A stretch of DNA of 64,000 bases. Origin: Tyto alba. Lineage: Eukaryota; Chordata; Aves; Strigiformes; Tytonidae. The stretch spans positions 42,821,515 through 42,885,514 of the forward strand of contig NW_024881328.1 in the NCBI RefSeq assembly GCF_018691265.1, given 5' to 3'. Under the pieces are notes generated by a model, which saw nothing but the letters and a program-made list of their open reading frames with translations, had not been told where the DNA came from and made no database searches. The number at the start of each line of letters is the position of its first letter. The first letter of the stretch is position 1. A program made the translations under genes and the position numbers. Shown here in pieces: positions 24,416 through 36,327 of this stretch.

Positions 24416-24490
24416 AAAAAAAAAAAAAGGCAAAAACAAAAACAAAACAAACAAACAAACAAAAAAACCAACCAAACAACCAAAAAACCC
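24416..24490 (+). repeat. A-rich tract passing into (CAAA)n and CCAACCAAAC units
   Basis: A13, then GGCAAAAACAAAAACAAAAC, then about four AAAC units, then CCAACCAAACAACC and a C-run. Same order of units as the tract at 9299-9362. It behaves as a degenerate microsatellite. Confidence 0.75.
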
Positions 24491-25198
24491 CACACCTCTA
24501 GAAGCACCATTTCCAACCAAAGCCAGTCAAACAGCTCACTACCATAATTAAGTTATGGAGCAACAAAGCCAGTTTAAAAATGGGGGAAGAGAGCTGTCTT
24601 TATTTAGAAGGGGTCTCATTTCTAGCAGAGATTTTCTTCTTTTTAAATTCTGTGCAGTAACAACCTACCTTCCTCTCTCGCAAGTACCTTTTTTCTAATG
24701 CTCTTGAAAGTTCGGGGTGGGGGAGGAAGACATCGAATTACAGTATCTAGCAAGTAATGTGGTTGGAGGTTTTATTGACACTTGTTTGGCATGAACAGGA
24801 TGGCTCTTACAGCTTTACCACTTGTGAATAACGGACACATTTAAAAACTAAAGTCAATAAAACATGTACGCTACATAAATATGAGGAGTATATTCAGAGC
24901 GCAGATCTTTTTTAGGGTGTTCCCCCTCCCCCCCAATCTTAATTAACGTTAAGAGGTGGCAAGAACTGTTCAAGCAGCAAGGGCAGCACTGGGTAATTTA
25001 TTGCCACAGTACACATCTCAGAACAGCAAACAAGATGAAAGACACCGGTACCAGGAACTGTGCTCACAGCTCTGGAAGAGTTGCACATGGATAATTTCAA
25101 ATTATCAAATCTGAAGCAGAAGTGTGAGTTGTTTTTTTGTTTTGTTTTAGAAATTTAAAGCAGGAGTGATGTTTGAAAACCTTCAGAGATTTAGAAGC

Positions 25199-25224
25199 AA
25201 AAAAAAAAAAAAAAAAAAAAAAAA
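25199..25224 (+). repeat. A26 homopolymer
   Basis: Twenty-six A followed by GGCAAGACC. No gene body identified upstream. Confidence 0.9.
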
Positions 25225-26239
25225 GGCAAGACCCCAGAAGGATTTTGGCTGAGCCCTTCTGTCTGACATTAGAAAACCTGTGCTTTAGGAATAGAAAGGA
25301 GGAGGAGTAAAGAAAGGAATAAGAAACAATAATTATGGAAAGGAAACTTGTTTTTGCAAAATTGCCGGAGTCCTCTTGGGGAGGGAAGTTATCCAAGCAA
25401 GCGATCCTGCAAGCACAGCAAAACTCTTCCAGGACTCCCCAGTCCAACTTCAACAGGAACACTCAATATAAGAACCTCCCAAACCCCCGTTACAGTAAAG
25501 AAAAACACCCCAATTTACTGAAAGTCAGCAAAAGCAGAGTCCTTGACATGGTCATCAGTGTCTTCATCTGGCTCCAAAAAGCTTGAAGTAGAAGTATGGC
25601 TCACAGTACGATCTAGAAACATGGAAACTTAACTGCCTGTGGAGTGAGTTAGTAGACAATGAGGGGAAAATAGGATGAAGCAATTAAAAAAATCAGGGAT
25701 CACCATAAACACTGTGGCTCACAGCTGCAATACCTTTACTCGTCTGTACTTTGCGTAGCTGAAACTCTTAGTACTGGTTTATTTTCTGCATGCCTGTCAA
25801 ATTCCGATTAAAAACTTCAGCCACTTAAATAAAGCAAGTATTGCAACCGCCAAGCAGAAATGTTATCTCCAGAGCTGACCTCAGGCACGTTCCCAACACG
25901 TGCGGTTTTAACTGCAACTCAACGAATCACCAACTCCAAATATCTGGAAAACCAGAAGGAATTTTCTAGATGCACTAGGAATAGGAGCTGCTGCAAGAGC
26001 CCCAGAAGAGCTACAGCTGATAAATCATTTATACTGCTTGAATACCAATTTGGCAATTAGGGTAAGAAATAAGAAGTGTCATCATATGCATGAAATTCTG
26101 TAGAGCGGAGTTCCAGGTGAGGAAGGGGCACTTCTCAAACACCCCAAAACCCACACTTTCACCACTGCGGGGACCAGTGTCACTTAAAAGAGCAGTTTAC
26201 CCTGTCCCTGCTTGCACCAGAACACAAAAGCACTCAAGC

Positions 26240-26510
26240 TGGCACTTCTCGGAAGACGCCGCTGCTCGGCGTTGCAGTTATTTATAGCGAGCGCAGTTCA
26301 AGGTGCACGCCGCTGCAGACAAGCGAGCGGCTTGTTTTTGCAGTAATTGATCTATACGGCACGGATTATATAAACAGTTGTTTCTTGCTCATTTTCACTC
26401 CACCGGCATCTCCCCTGATAAAAATGCACTTGTCAATACAGCAGCTGCTATCAAACAGCAGAACTGGTAGCAGCTGCAAGGTCTTTAACTGGGAACTCTA
26501 GGTGAGTTTT
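26240..26510 (+). promoter_or_regulatory. Candidate promoter and first exon with splice donor
   Basis: Within 270 bases the plus strand shows, in order: a CpG-dense stretch (about eleven CpG between 26249 and 26331), an MEF2-like TTATTTATAG (26278-26287), a TATATAAA box (26367-26374), a pyrimidine-rich region where transcription would start (about 26400), and a near-consensus splice donor TAG|GTGAGT with the intron starting at 26502. Two E-boxes CAGCTG flank the central part of the presumed exon. An ATG at 26424 opens a 25-codon frame whose TAG stop occupies the last three bases before the donor. Together these fit a TATA-type promoter with a roughly 100-base, largely untranslated first exon, of an unidentified gene, alternative transcript or non-coding RNA. 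A conserved enhancer without transcription would show most of the same motifs. No downstream coding exon was recognised. Confidence 0.4.
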
Positions 26511-29344
26511 GTAAAGATGTTCAGAAAATACAGCTGCGGAGCCTCTGCGTGCAGCTGTATGCAGACAGAAGAGAGCGGTAATCTCTTTCCATGCTATTCT
26601 TCCGCGGTTTTAAAAAAACATAAAGCCAATTTTCTCAGTTTCACTCACTGTAAATTCTTGTGTAAGCATATCTGCACTAGCCTTTTTGAATATTTCAATA
26701 GTAAACCTGGTATCCAGATTCTGGTTTTGGAAAAGACAGTCCAATTTCTTCTAAAACTACTACTTCAACGGGTTATTATTTTCTGTAAATTTAGCCTTAC
26801 CTTTCTGCAGCTCTGCATAGAAGACACAGCTACGTCGTGCCCTGGAAGCAAATGCAGTGTGTCCAAAGCTGAGCAGCTCTCTCTTTTCAGTGCTGTAGGA
26901 CTGTAACATAGCACTCTGCGGGGTTGTGATACAGCCTGCCTTACAGTCTCATGCAGGATCAACCCTCGAATGTGGAGAGAAGAGTTTCACTTCTTCAGAC
27001 TGTGGAAAATCCACGCTGGCAGCGAGAAGACGAACCGCTGTGCGTGAGACAGGCGCCTTCTGGGGACCGCTGCTGCTCAGGCTCAGAGCACCAGAAATAG
27101 CTGGAGGCCGGGCAGAGATCAGTGGGTGAGGTGGTCAAAGGTACGTGATAAACACAACTCGCTGCAGCAACAGCTCTCACGTTTAGTGCTGAAATATGTA
27201 CGCACAGAGCGGAGCCAAACCTGCCTCTGCAATTAATACCAGTCCCCAAACAGAATGGAAGACAGATAAACCCTCTTTCCTCCCCCCAACCCCTTGGGGA
27301 GGAAAAACAAACAAACAAAAAACACATTTTCTTGCACCTATTTATCACTGCCTTTCCCACCACTGCCATCCTGACGCGAGGAACCGACACAGGGCTGGAA
27401 GCAACTGCTACCCTACAGCACTCCCCCACGATCATATCGGAGCCAGTGAAGCCTGGGAAGCTGCTATAAACAGGTAGAGAAGAAACAATCGAGTTGTTCA
27501 CCACATGTGTGAGTGCTTCGTGTTATCTGGCATCAGCCAGGGCACACCTCATCTCTTTTAGGTTAATCAGATTTTCAGAGCTTCACTAGAGCAGGACCCA
27601 AAAGCTGCCGTTTAACTCCATGGTGGGAGGAATGTCCCCTGCACAAAGATTCCTTATCATTCCTCTATTTTAAAATGTAATGACAACTTGGAATAGAGAG
27701 CCAAGGCTGGGACCAGGTTAGCATACATTCAGAGCTTGGGGCCCTGAAACTCACTTTCATCCACAGGTAGAAGCCTCTGGAAAAGAAGGGGGGAAAACCA
27801 ACACCAAACCTTTGTTTTCCCATCAGTGATTTACCCTATTTAATTTTGCTAGCTGTGCATTGCAAAACTGATGCTTACCTAAAGAGCTGCCTGCCTGTTG
27901 AGCAATACAGTCTATAACTCAGTTGCAACTGAAGCTGAGAGTGCGGGATGACACGCTCAGGAATAGCCCCCCTCTCCTTGCAAGCCCCCTCTGGTTCAGC
28001 TCGGATAACTGAGCTCTGCTTCTCAGGACTACAGAAGGAAGTGCAGAACAGAACTATTGCAGAGCTGACGGCAATAAACACAAACAGCCCCTCACCAGTG
28101 TTCAGCCCCGCCTTTAGCAACTCACTCCTCTACCTTTACGGACTAGCTTTGCAGTCCTTAACTGCAAGTTTTCACTTTGTGATAAGTATGTGCATCACGC
28201 CTGTCCCTGGCTACAAGGTCAGAGCTCCTCAGAGGAAAGATGTGAGAAGCCCACGGACATCACCGCTCAGGAACGACACTGCAGAGACAGACAGCTGAAC
28301 CTTCTTTTGCTGTGTCTTGAGACTGGAAGTCCATCCCACAGAGTGAAATCAGGTCCTGGCTCCATCCTGCAACAGCATCACTGACCGAGACGCTTTATTT
28401 CATAGAGCTTTTAAGGGATTCATACTAGAACAGCAGTAAACAACCAAATGCAGAGATTAATACCGGGTGCTGCCAGAGATAACTCACTGCTTCAAGACAA
28501 GACAACCACGTACTACATTAGCTTACCAGAGGAAAAAAATTTTGGAGGTTCTCTTGCAGTTAGTTCAAAAGTAAACACCTTCAAACAGGAGCTTATTCCA
28601 AGGTGTGGTGTGGAAAGCACAGCTGAATTGCAAGGCCATGCCCCATGGAGAAGATGACAGGTCAGAGATCTAATGCCCAAACCAACCATCAGTAATGTCA
28701 GAGTTACACCAAAGTGCCTTTGAACAGACAAGTAAAGAACACCATTTTACAGGGACTGTGTGATTGCGTAAACATTCATCCATCTCCCATAAAAGCTGGA
28801 AGCTATTTTTCATCAATTTTAAATGCAATAACTAAACATTAGTCAGCATTAGTCAGGAACATACATTCACTTCCCTGATGTTTTTTGAGGTCCACAAGGC
28901 TCTCATCTGAGCATTTGCTTTAAAACCTAGAGGATCTCAACTGACCAGCCAGCACTAAAACAGTGCCTGCTTGAACAGAAATATCTAAATATCCATTATT
29001 ACACCCTCTGAGCCTGAAAGATGCGCTCCCAAAGAGCCATAAACCACTCGACCTCCAAGCTAACACAGATTCCACAAACGTTTTGCTGCAGCCTCAGCAG
29101 GTGAGAAGCCACTCGCCTCTTCACAGCCCTTATCTGAACAAGAAGTGCCCAGGAGGCCTTTTTTTTTTTTCCTTTACATTTAAAAGGGGTAAGCTCAAGT
29201 CTGCCCCATCTGATTGCATGTGAAATATCTGCGTGCAAAAGAGCTATTCTGTTTAACTGGTGTTGTCCCCCCCCATGTCACTGCCGGCTGCTGTCTCCCT
29301 GAGGTGAACAGGGTACAGAGACAAGATGCTTGTTTCTGCACAGG
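26511..29344. other. Unique non-coding sequence
   Basis: Would be intron if the donor at 26502 is real. Open frames of 134 (26502-26906 plus) and 169 codons (26995-27504 minus) have no recognisable domains. A short AAAC repeat lies near 27305-27322. Confidence 0.45.
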
Positions 29345-29410
29345 AGATGCGTATATGCATTTGTATATATGTGCATATATGCATGCTCAATATGCATTTT
29401 GGATATGTAA
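29345..29410. repeat. Alternating purine-pyrimidine patch (TATATG/ATGCAT)
   Basis: Dense in GTATATGCAT, TATATATGTGCATATATGCATGC and related self-complementary words. It can form small cruciforms or Z-like structure. A short plus-strand frame over it reads as Y/H/M-rich low complexity and is not a gene. Confidence 0.6.
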
Positions 29411-32400
29411 GCGTATTTAACAGCAGCAGCAACTCCCGTTTATCATGAAAACCCCATTAGCTGCTGATACCGCTTCAATTCAGACAGACCCTTGTATTGG
29501 CCAAACAGGTTGCACAACTACCAACAAAATGTTAGATTCCACATCCTTTTCCTGGTACCTGCCCCGAAGAGCTGCTGCAGGAAGCTCCCAACTGCTGAAG
29601 AACCTGAGCTCAGCAGCAGAGGAGACAGCTTTGCATTCGCCTGCACCGTGTTGGCGTTTGGAAGGCGCTCTCTGCATCCATCACAGCAAGGTGGTGTTTC
29701 CCCCCTCCTCCCATAAATGGTGAAAGGTTCATTTATTCAGGAACCGACTACAGTGAGCTCTAGCTTACCTGGGAAAGCTTCCCATTCACCACAGGCGAGC
29801 GGAGTTTTCAAGACATGAATGTCTGTTTTATGAACATCTGCACTCCATGAATGCTCAGAGTAAGAAATTTATAAATGCGGGGATTGTGTATTATGGGCAA
29901 TACATTATATCGCCAAGGAAAAAAACAGGAGATGCAAAACAGTACAAAAGCCTAAGCTAGCACTGGTCCAAGATCATACTACCTCGACTTCTAAAATTCA
30001 CAGGAGAATATCCCTAGCTACTGCCTCCTCATGACATCTCTGCAATATGCTCAGCATATATCACAGTTCAAAAAATCATCCCATTCCAGGTGTGCCACGG
30101 ATACCCAAAGCACAGGCTACAGCCCCACCTTGTGCAAGCCCGTCCCACACTGGGCTGAGTAACAAACCACAAGGCACAAGAATCCTCAAGTGAAAGCTGC
30201 GGGGTACAGGAAGCCCCGGATCCTCAGCAGTCATCCAACCTCTTCTTCAGCCAGATGCCACTCCATTCATCTGCCTAATGCCCCCAAAATGGTGAACTGT
30301 TGACTTATCTTACAGCATTCATCCAGATACTCCAGGCAAGCTACTGGAAAAAGCCAGATTTTGGGGGGAAAGTGGTGAGGGGATGAAAGCAAGCCCCCCT
30401 CCCCAGCACAGATACCACCAGACAGCAGTTCCCCTGAGCTCCCTCATCTTTTTAGGGGAAGATTACAGAGCTTTAGAAGCCAGCAGCTGCCTCGGGGTGA
30501 GATGTGAAATCATTGGCTTGGCTCTGCCATGCTTCAGCTCACCGAGAAAACATCTTTTCAGCAGTGGCAGCAAGCTTGCTGGTGAGTGCAGGTTAAAGAA
30601 TCGTTATTTGGAAGAAAAATCCCCAAACATATAAGGGTTAGCAGCGGAGATAATGGCATTTTAGTCAGCAGGTTTCATCCACTATGAAGTTCGGGGGAAA
30701 TATTCCACGAGCACATTACCCACTGTCTGAAACTAGCACCAAAATTTACTCCTGAACCAGCAGGCTCTGTTTACATGACACTAGTTAGTATTCCTTTCCC
30801 TCCTGCCAAAGGATAAGGGCCAGGCAAAGGCTATGTAAAAGTCAGTGTGTGATTAATCTGCTCAATCTGTAATTCAATGCCCAACACATAGGAGTGAAAC
30901 AGTTAATTTCACAGCTTCGGAAGATAGCAACAAATTTCATGCCTTCCTGAAGCGAGCAGACATCGGCTACCCCCTCTCCTGTAGGGCTGAAAAGGCTTAC
31001 AGATTTAAATCCACATTTCATTTGAAAATAGACTGCCACAGCACTGTAATAGTATGATAAATTGACAAAGTCTGCAAGTTAATTTGTATCAGCCTTTAAT
31101 CAAGTCCGTTTCTAGTGGTTTTCCTTTATTATTGTGTCAGTGTCAAGGACAAATTAGAAGTTATGACAAAGATGCCAAGTGCATCCCCATAACAACAAGC
31201 ATCTTTTGAGATTCACCACGACTGACATCTATAAGTTTCCATAGCACAGCTCACAGACACGTCAGCAAAGGGCACGTCTGCAAGTCCAAATAATGCTACC
31301 ACCTTGCAATTATGGATACGTGAAAGCTTGTCCTGTCCGTGGGGTCTTTTATCTTTCAGCTGCTGCCCGCGGACATGGGCCTTCTCCTGAGGCTGCCCAG
31401 AAGAGGGCAAGAGACAAACGGCCAGAGCTGGAGACAGACTGATGCAAAAAATTAATGCTCTCCTTAAAGGCTGAGTAGGCAGAACCTGACAGTCCTTAAG
31501 TACCATCCACTGGAGACACTGACTTGCCTCACTTGGATCAGCAGTTTGAATTAACAGCTCCCTTCAGTAGCAATCTGCAAAGCACCTCCCCCTCGACTTT
31601 TTTTTCTTAGTCCAGCTACAAATTTCCATTGAAGGCCAAGACTTACAGAAGCAGACAAGAAACATACGTCCTCATTATTGTAAGAGCTGAATTGATGCTA
31701 CTTTAAAAGACACAAAATTCTATGCATTTTCTCGCATTTTTAACAAATCCTTTATAACTTTTTTATGTAAGCTTAAGTCTCCTTTTATTTTGCAAATGTT
31801 TAGATCTTCTGTGATAAAAACAGATACTGTACTAGGATAAATAAAAAGGACAGAAAACCAGCTGGCAATATCGGATCAAATGCATCCCCTCAAATTGCAC
31901 TTTCTTGCCTGTTTTCACTGGAGGTTGTATGTTCTTGGGTGCAAAACACATGGTATGCCTTGGCTGGTTTGGGAAGGGAGAAATTCACTTTGGATGACAG
32001 CACCATTTTGACAGTTCACACTGCATGGAGTAAGAGCAGGAAGCGTGTTGAATCCTTCACCCTACAGTTCTGTAGGGCATCACCCTACAGAAAGGCAACA
32101 TCAAAAAAAATTCAGCAAATCCTAGAGGTATTATTGAATTAACGCTTCCAGTTAAAAAGAGTGAGGTTTGGGGAAGCTGTGCTAAGACAGAGGCGTTTTC
32201 TCTCTGCTTTCACCCTTGCTCCCCAGCCAGCTCACCTGCCAGGGCTGGACAACTCCAAGCCATGAGAAGTTCTGCAACACAAGGTGGTGCTGGGACTCTT
32301 TTTTCCAGATGGGGCCCAAGGGCCTCTTGCTAGGCTTGCTCCCTTGGGACTGGGATTATACCAGTCAGCCACTGGAAAGAGCAGTGTTGGTGTTTTACAG

Positions 32401-35400
32401 GATGGGCAGATACAGACCTGATGGAGAGAGATGATGTGGGGGGCTGCAGTCACTTGATGAACTGCGTGATTATGGGCTGGGGTGGATATATGAGGACAGA
32501 TTCTGAATTTAAAGCCCAGAGTGCAGGGAGAAGCTGCACCATAGCTCATGACAGCACATGCAGTCGTGACGTCCAGAAATGTGGGAAATTCTTCTGAGTT
32601 GTGCCTTCATCCCACCCAGCTGTGATATCAAAAAGCGAACGCTTCATATAATAAAATCCTTACACCACAGGACAGAATTGGTGATGAACTTTTTGGAGCC
32701 ACAAGCCTTGCACTTCTTGAGGTCAGCTTACATGACAGCCCAACATATGAGCTGCTGCCTATTACAGTTACAACACCAAAACCCTGGAAACTAAGCTCCA
32801 TTTCTTTTCAGCTTCAGCTAGCCACCCTACACCAAGTACCCACACTAAGAACACTTTTTACCCGTAGCTTTTCTTGTGGACAGGAAACAAGGAAGGTATT
32901 GATATTTTCTCTCCATTTTCTACACTCATTTCAACAAGACGACAGCCCCGTGCAGCCCTACACTGCATTTGGATTGCAAGAGCTCTCACCTACAGATTTG
33001 CCAGGGCAGGTACACAAGCTATGACATTAAGATCAAGACCCATACAGGAAAATGTATTGCACTCTCATTTAAGAAGGATTGCCTGCTGGAACTGGGATGG
33101 CTTTTTCCTCCACCTGCCAAAGGGTACAGTACTCCTGCAGTAGCCACTGAAGTCAGATATGCGACTGCACTCCCACCCTGCATTTCTGACTGTAAGGAGG
33201 TACCAGAGCTTACAGAGATGGAGCAAGCAGGGCCAGCCATGAGCTCCCTCCACCCAGACAGAAAGTGAGCACAGAGACCCAGCCTGGGACAGGAGGACAC
33301 CGTGTCAGTAGGTCAGCATAGCCCTCGGGCTATGGCTGCAAGCTCTTCAACCCTCGGTGGGTACCAACGTACCAACGCATCAGCCCAACCTGCACCCTCT
33401 GGAGAACTGGCCTAGCTCTGGACTAGGAAGTTGTCAGGACAACCAAGGCAGCAGCTCTGAAAAACAGATAAAGCCACGGTTAGACATCTAACAGTTCTTC
33501 AGGTAAACATTTCAGGTGTGTGGTAATGGGCTAATCTGGGCATGAGAGGACAACTTGTTTTTTAATACCAGCAACTCAATTTTTTGGCATTAGCCGGTTT
33601 GTTTAATCAGATATTAAAATACCAGAAGCTTTAGCATCCCTAGAAGTAGCTTAAACTTTTCCATAAAAGTCAAGCGAAGTTTAAGACTGGTATGAGGTTC
33701 AAAGACATACAAACTCCAAGGCGGACCTTCTTCATTTTGTTCTATGCCAATCATTTAAGCCATGCTTGAAAACACAATTTGGTGCTTGGGAGTGGGTTTT
33801 TATGGGTTTTATGGGTTTTTAATGCAGACACAAACTCCCATGAGTTTGCTAACCAATACAGTCCCAATAAATCCTACACTCCTCCGGTACGTGAACCCAT
33901 TCAAGCATTTCATTCAGCTCATGCTGATGCTTTGGTTGCTCTATACTTGGCACGATTAAGAAATTGCACCTTTGCAATGCAGCAGCCTCTCTCTCAGTCA
34001 CTGCATATTCAGGTCAACACCGTGGGGTAGCTTCTTTCTTACAGCCTTAAGATTTTAAGCATCTTTCAGGCCATATTTAGGGAATTTAATATGATATGCT
34101 GCAGCTTTAGTGTTTTGTTGATCAGGTAAAGCATTTAAATTTAAGTCAGTTTGACTTTTAAGAACCATCACCTTCACAGCCTTATCACCTCTTCTCCATG
34201 AGCTGCTCCTGCTTGCACATGAAGACATGCAAAAACCCCAAACCGGCAAGTGAAAACAAAACCAGGGCCAGAGTTGCACTCCTGTGGTTTAAACAGCAGA
34301 ATCTGAATTCCCACAGAAAAGGTTAAATCTTTCAAAAGGTTTTAGATTTAAAATCTGCCCAAGTACTTGAAAAGTGAACGGGGGGGCAGAATATTTGGCT
34401 TTTCTTGGAAAGGTTTGTTTATTTGTAAAACAAAAGAACACCAAAGCAAAAACCGTAAATAAAATCAAGAATCCACTCTGCTAAAAGGCCAGTGTACTGA
34501 GCTCATCAGCCAGATTCTTATAGGTGCTCCAGAAAGAAAGACAAATATGCTAGAAGGTTTTAGATTTAAGACCTTTAGAAAAAAATTTTAGATTTTAAAC
34601 ATGCAAAAGGTCATTCTACCTCCATGTGCTCAATCCTACCCATCTCTTCATTCTTTCCACACCCTTTGGTCAAAACCATTTCAAAAGGGATTGCACTACC
34701 AACAAGCTCCCTTTCTAAATAAAGGCAAAGAAACAGAAAATGGAAATATAAACAACTGGTCCATTAAGACAGCAGTGTCTGTTAGTCCTAAGCGCAGCCC
34801 AGCCCGCTGCTCTGGGATCTGTCATTTATTTGATCCGAATTCCTGCACATGAAGAGGACCGACCTACTGCAGCAGCACTTTGTTTTCCGGATGATCACGA
34901 TGGCAGTGGAAAAAATATTGGGGCTTTATCTCAAGGGCAAAGACATCCAAAATAGTATAAGCCCCAATCCAAACCGCAGCACCTCATTCCGCAGAGGGAT
35001 CTTTCCCATTTCCAGCCCAAAGTCTGAAAAACGTAAACCAGCAGTAATTTTACTTTGCAGCAGAAGATCTGAGCTGCAGCTGCTCCGGAGCCGCCTCGGA
35101 CTGTGCTCAGCTGCACTGGCAGCAAAGCTGGGGCATGCAGCCGAAACACTAAGCCCTCTTGTCTCACCATCAGTAGTCAGAGCCCTTCCCCTGCAGATCA
35201 CGTTTTCTGCCACAAACACGAGTGGTCGGGGACTGACGCCGTGCCTTCCTGCTTCGTGGAGCACCATGAGAAAGCAAGAGCCAAGTTCTGGACAGATACA
35301 CAACAGTTACACTGGCGATACACATCGCCACTAACGGAACAGCTTAAAAGAAAAGGATTGCTTCTCTGGCCTTTTATTTCAACTGCATATACGTCCCCAA

Positions 35401-35647
35401 AAAGTTACTTTTGGGAAGCCCCATGCTCCAGGACACAGATTTTATATAAGAGTGCTTATAGAAGGATACTTAGTGATTTCTGCTACTGTTACAAACAGTG
35501 AGATCAGGGGCTTTGAGGAGAGGGGAGAGGATCTGAGAAGCTCCGCCAGCTGAGAATTCAAGCGATATTTGACAGATCAACAGCTTTATGTTTGGCCTCC
35601 CTATAAAAAGATATTTTTAACTTTGCAATAATTAAAGCGAAAAGGAG
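29411..35647. other. Unique non-coding sequence
   Basis: No gene or repeat family recognised. A small tandem of ATGGGTTTT-like units (three imperfect copies) lies at about 33792-33820. The word GGTTTTAGATTTAA occurs at about 34338 and again at about 34557. Opposed open frames of 161 (plus, 34849-35334) and 125 codons (minus, 34926-35303) overlap and are unrecognised. Confidence 0.45.
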
Positions 35648-35664
35648 AAAAAAAAAAAAAAAAA
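35648..35664 (+). repeat. A17 homopolymer
   Basis: Seventeen A preceded by purine-rich sequence. Simple repeat. Confidence 0.85.
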
Positions 35665-36295
35665 TCAGTGTTAATTACAGAGCAACTATCCTGAATAAAA
35701 ACGTGACATGATAAATGGCAGAGAAATACAGGTTCTACACTCAAAACCATGCTGATCTGAAACTGCTCACTATTTTTCATTTCTGCTTCACATTTACAGC
35801 CCATATCTTCTGTAATTCCTATTTGTAGAGTATCTGCTACCTGTCTGTTAATGAAGCTGTCCAGTAAGGACCCACAGAGGCTCATACCCTCTGTTATACA
35901 GCTGCAAGTCCAAATCAAATTCAGCATTGCTCTACCGGCATGCTTCTCCACCAAGATAGCATCCTACTGCCTGGGCCTTCATGACAACATAAATACCTAA
36001 AACTCTACCCTCCAACGCACAAAAAAATCCCTGCTGCCATCCCATTATAAAAATCAAGGAGTAGGAGAGAACGTCAGGCTTCAAGAATCCTAAGGGCAAG
36101 GACACAACTTGAGCAGAGATGTTCCTTGTTCCCCTCACAGTGGACAGAAATATCCCCATTTGTGTAAATACAGCCTTAGTCAACAGGGCGACAAATCCGT
36201 ACATAGATAAATGTCACACTCTGACGTCAGTGCCAGAGCAACCTAATCAAAGTACAGCCTTCATCTATTTTTAAACTCTAGTTAAAGTATTTGTC
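35665..36295. other. Unique non-coding sequence
   Basis: Minus-strand open frames of 117 and 90 codons, unrecognised. Nothing else seen. Confidence 0.45.
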
Positions 36296-36296
36296 T

Positions 36297-36327
<31 letters not shown>
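36296..36327. repeat. T8A24 junction (partial palindrome)
   Basis: Eight T run directly into twenty-four A, making a self-complementary centre. A smaller T5A7 junction follows about 25 bases later. Low complexity. Confidence 0.85.

Larger units (their letters stand above)
22487..26239. other. Unique non-coding sequence with A-runs
   Basis: Contains the A-rich tract at 24416-24490 and an A26 run at 25199-25224, listed separately. Open frames up to 126 codons (23569-23949 plus) have no recognised domain. Confidence 0.5.

Noticed and set aside
26995..27504. Minus-strand 169-codon open frame as a gene
   Set aside because: No recognisable domain and plus-strand frames overlap it. Length alone is weak evidence in a 64-kb window.
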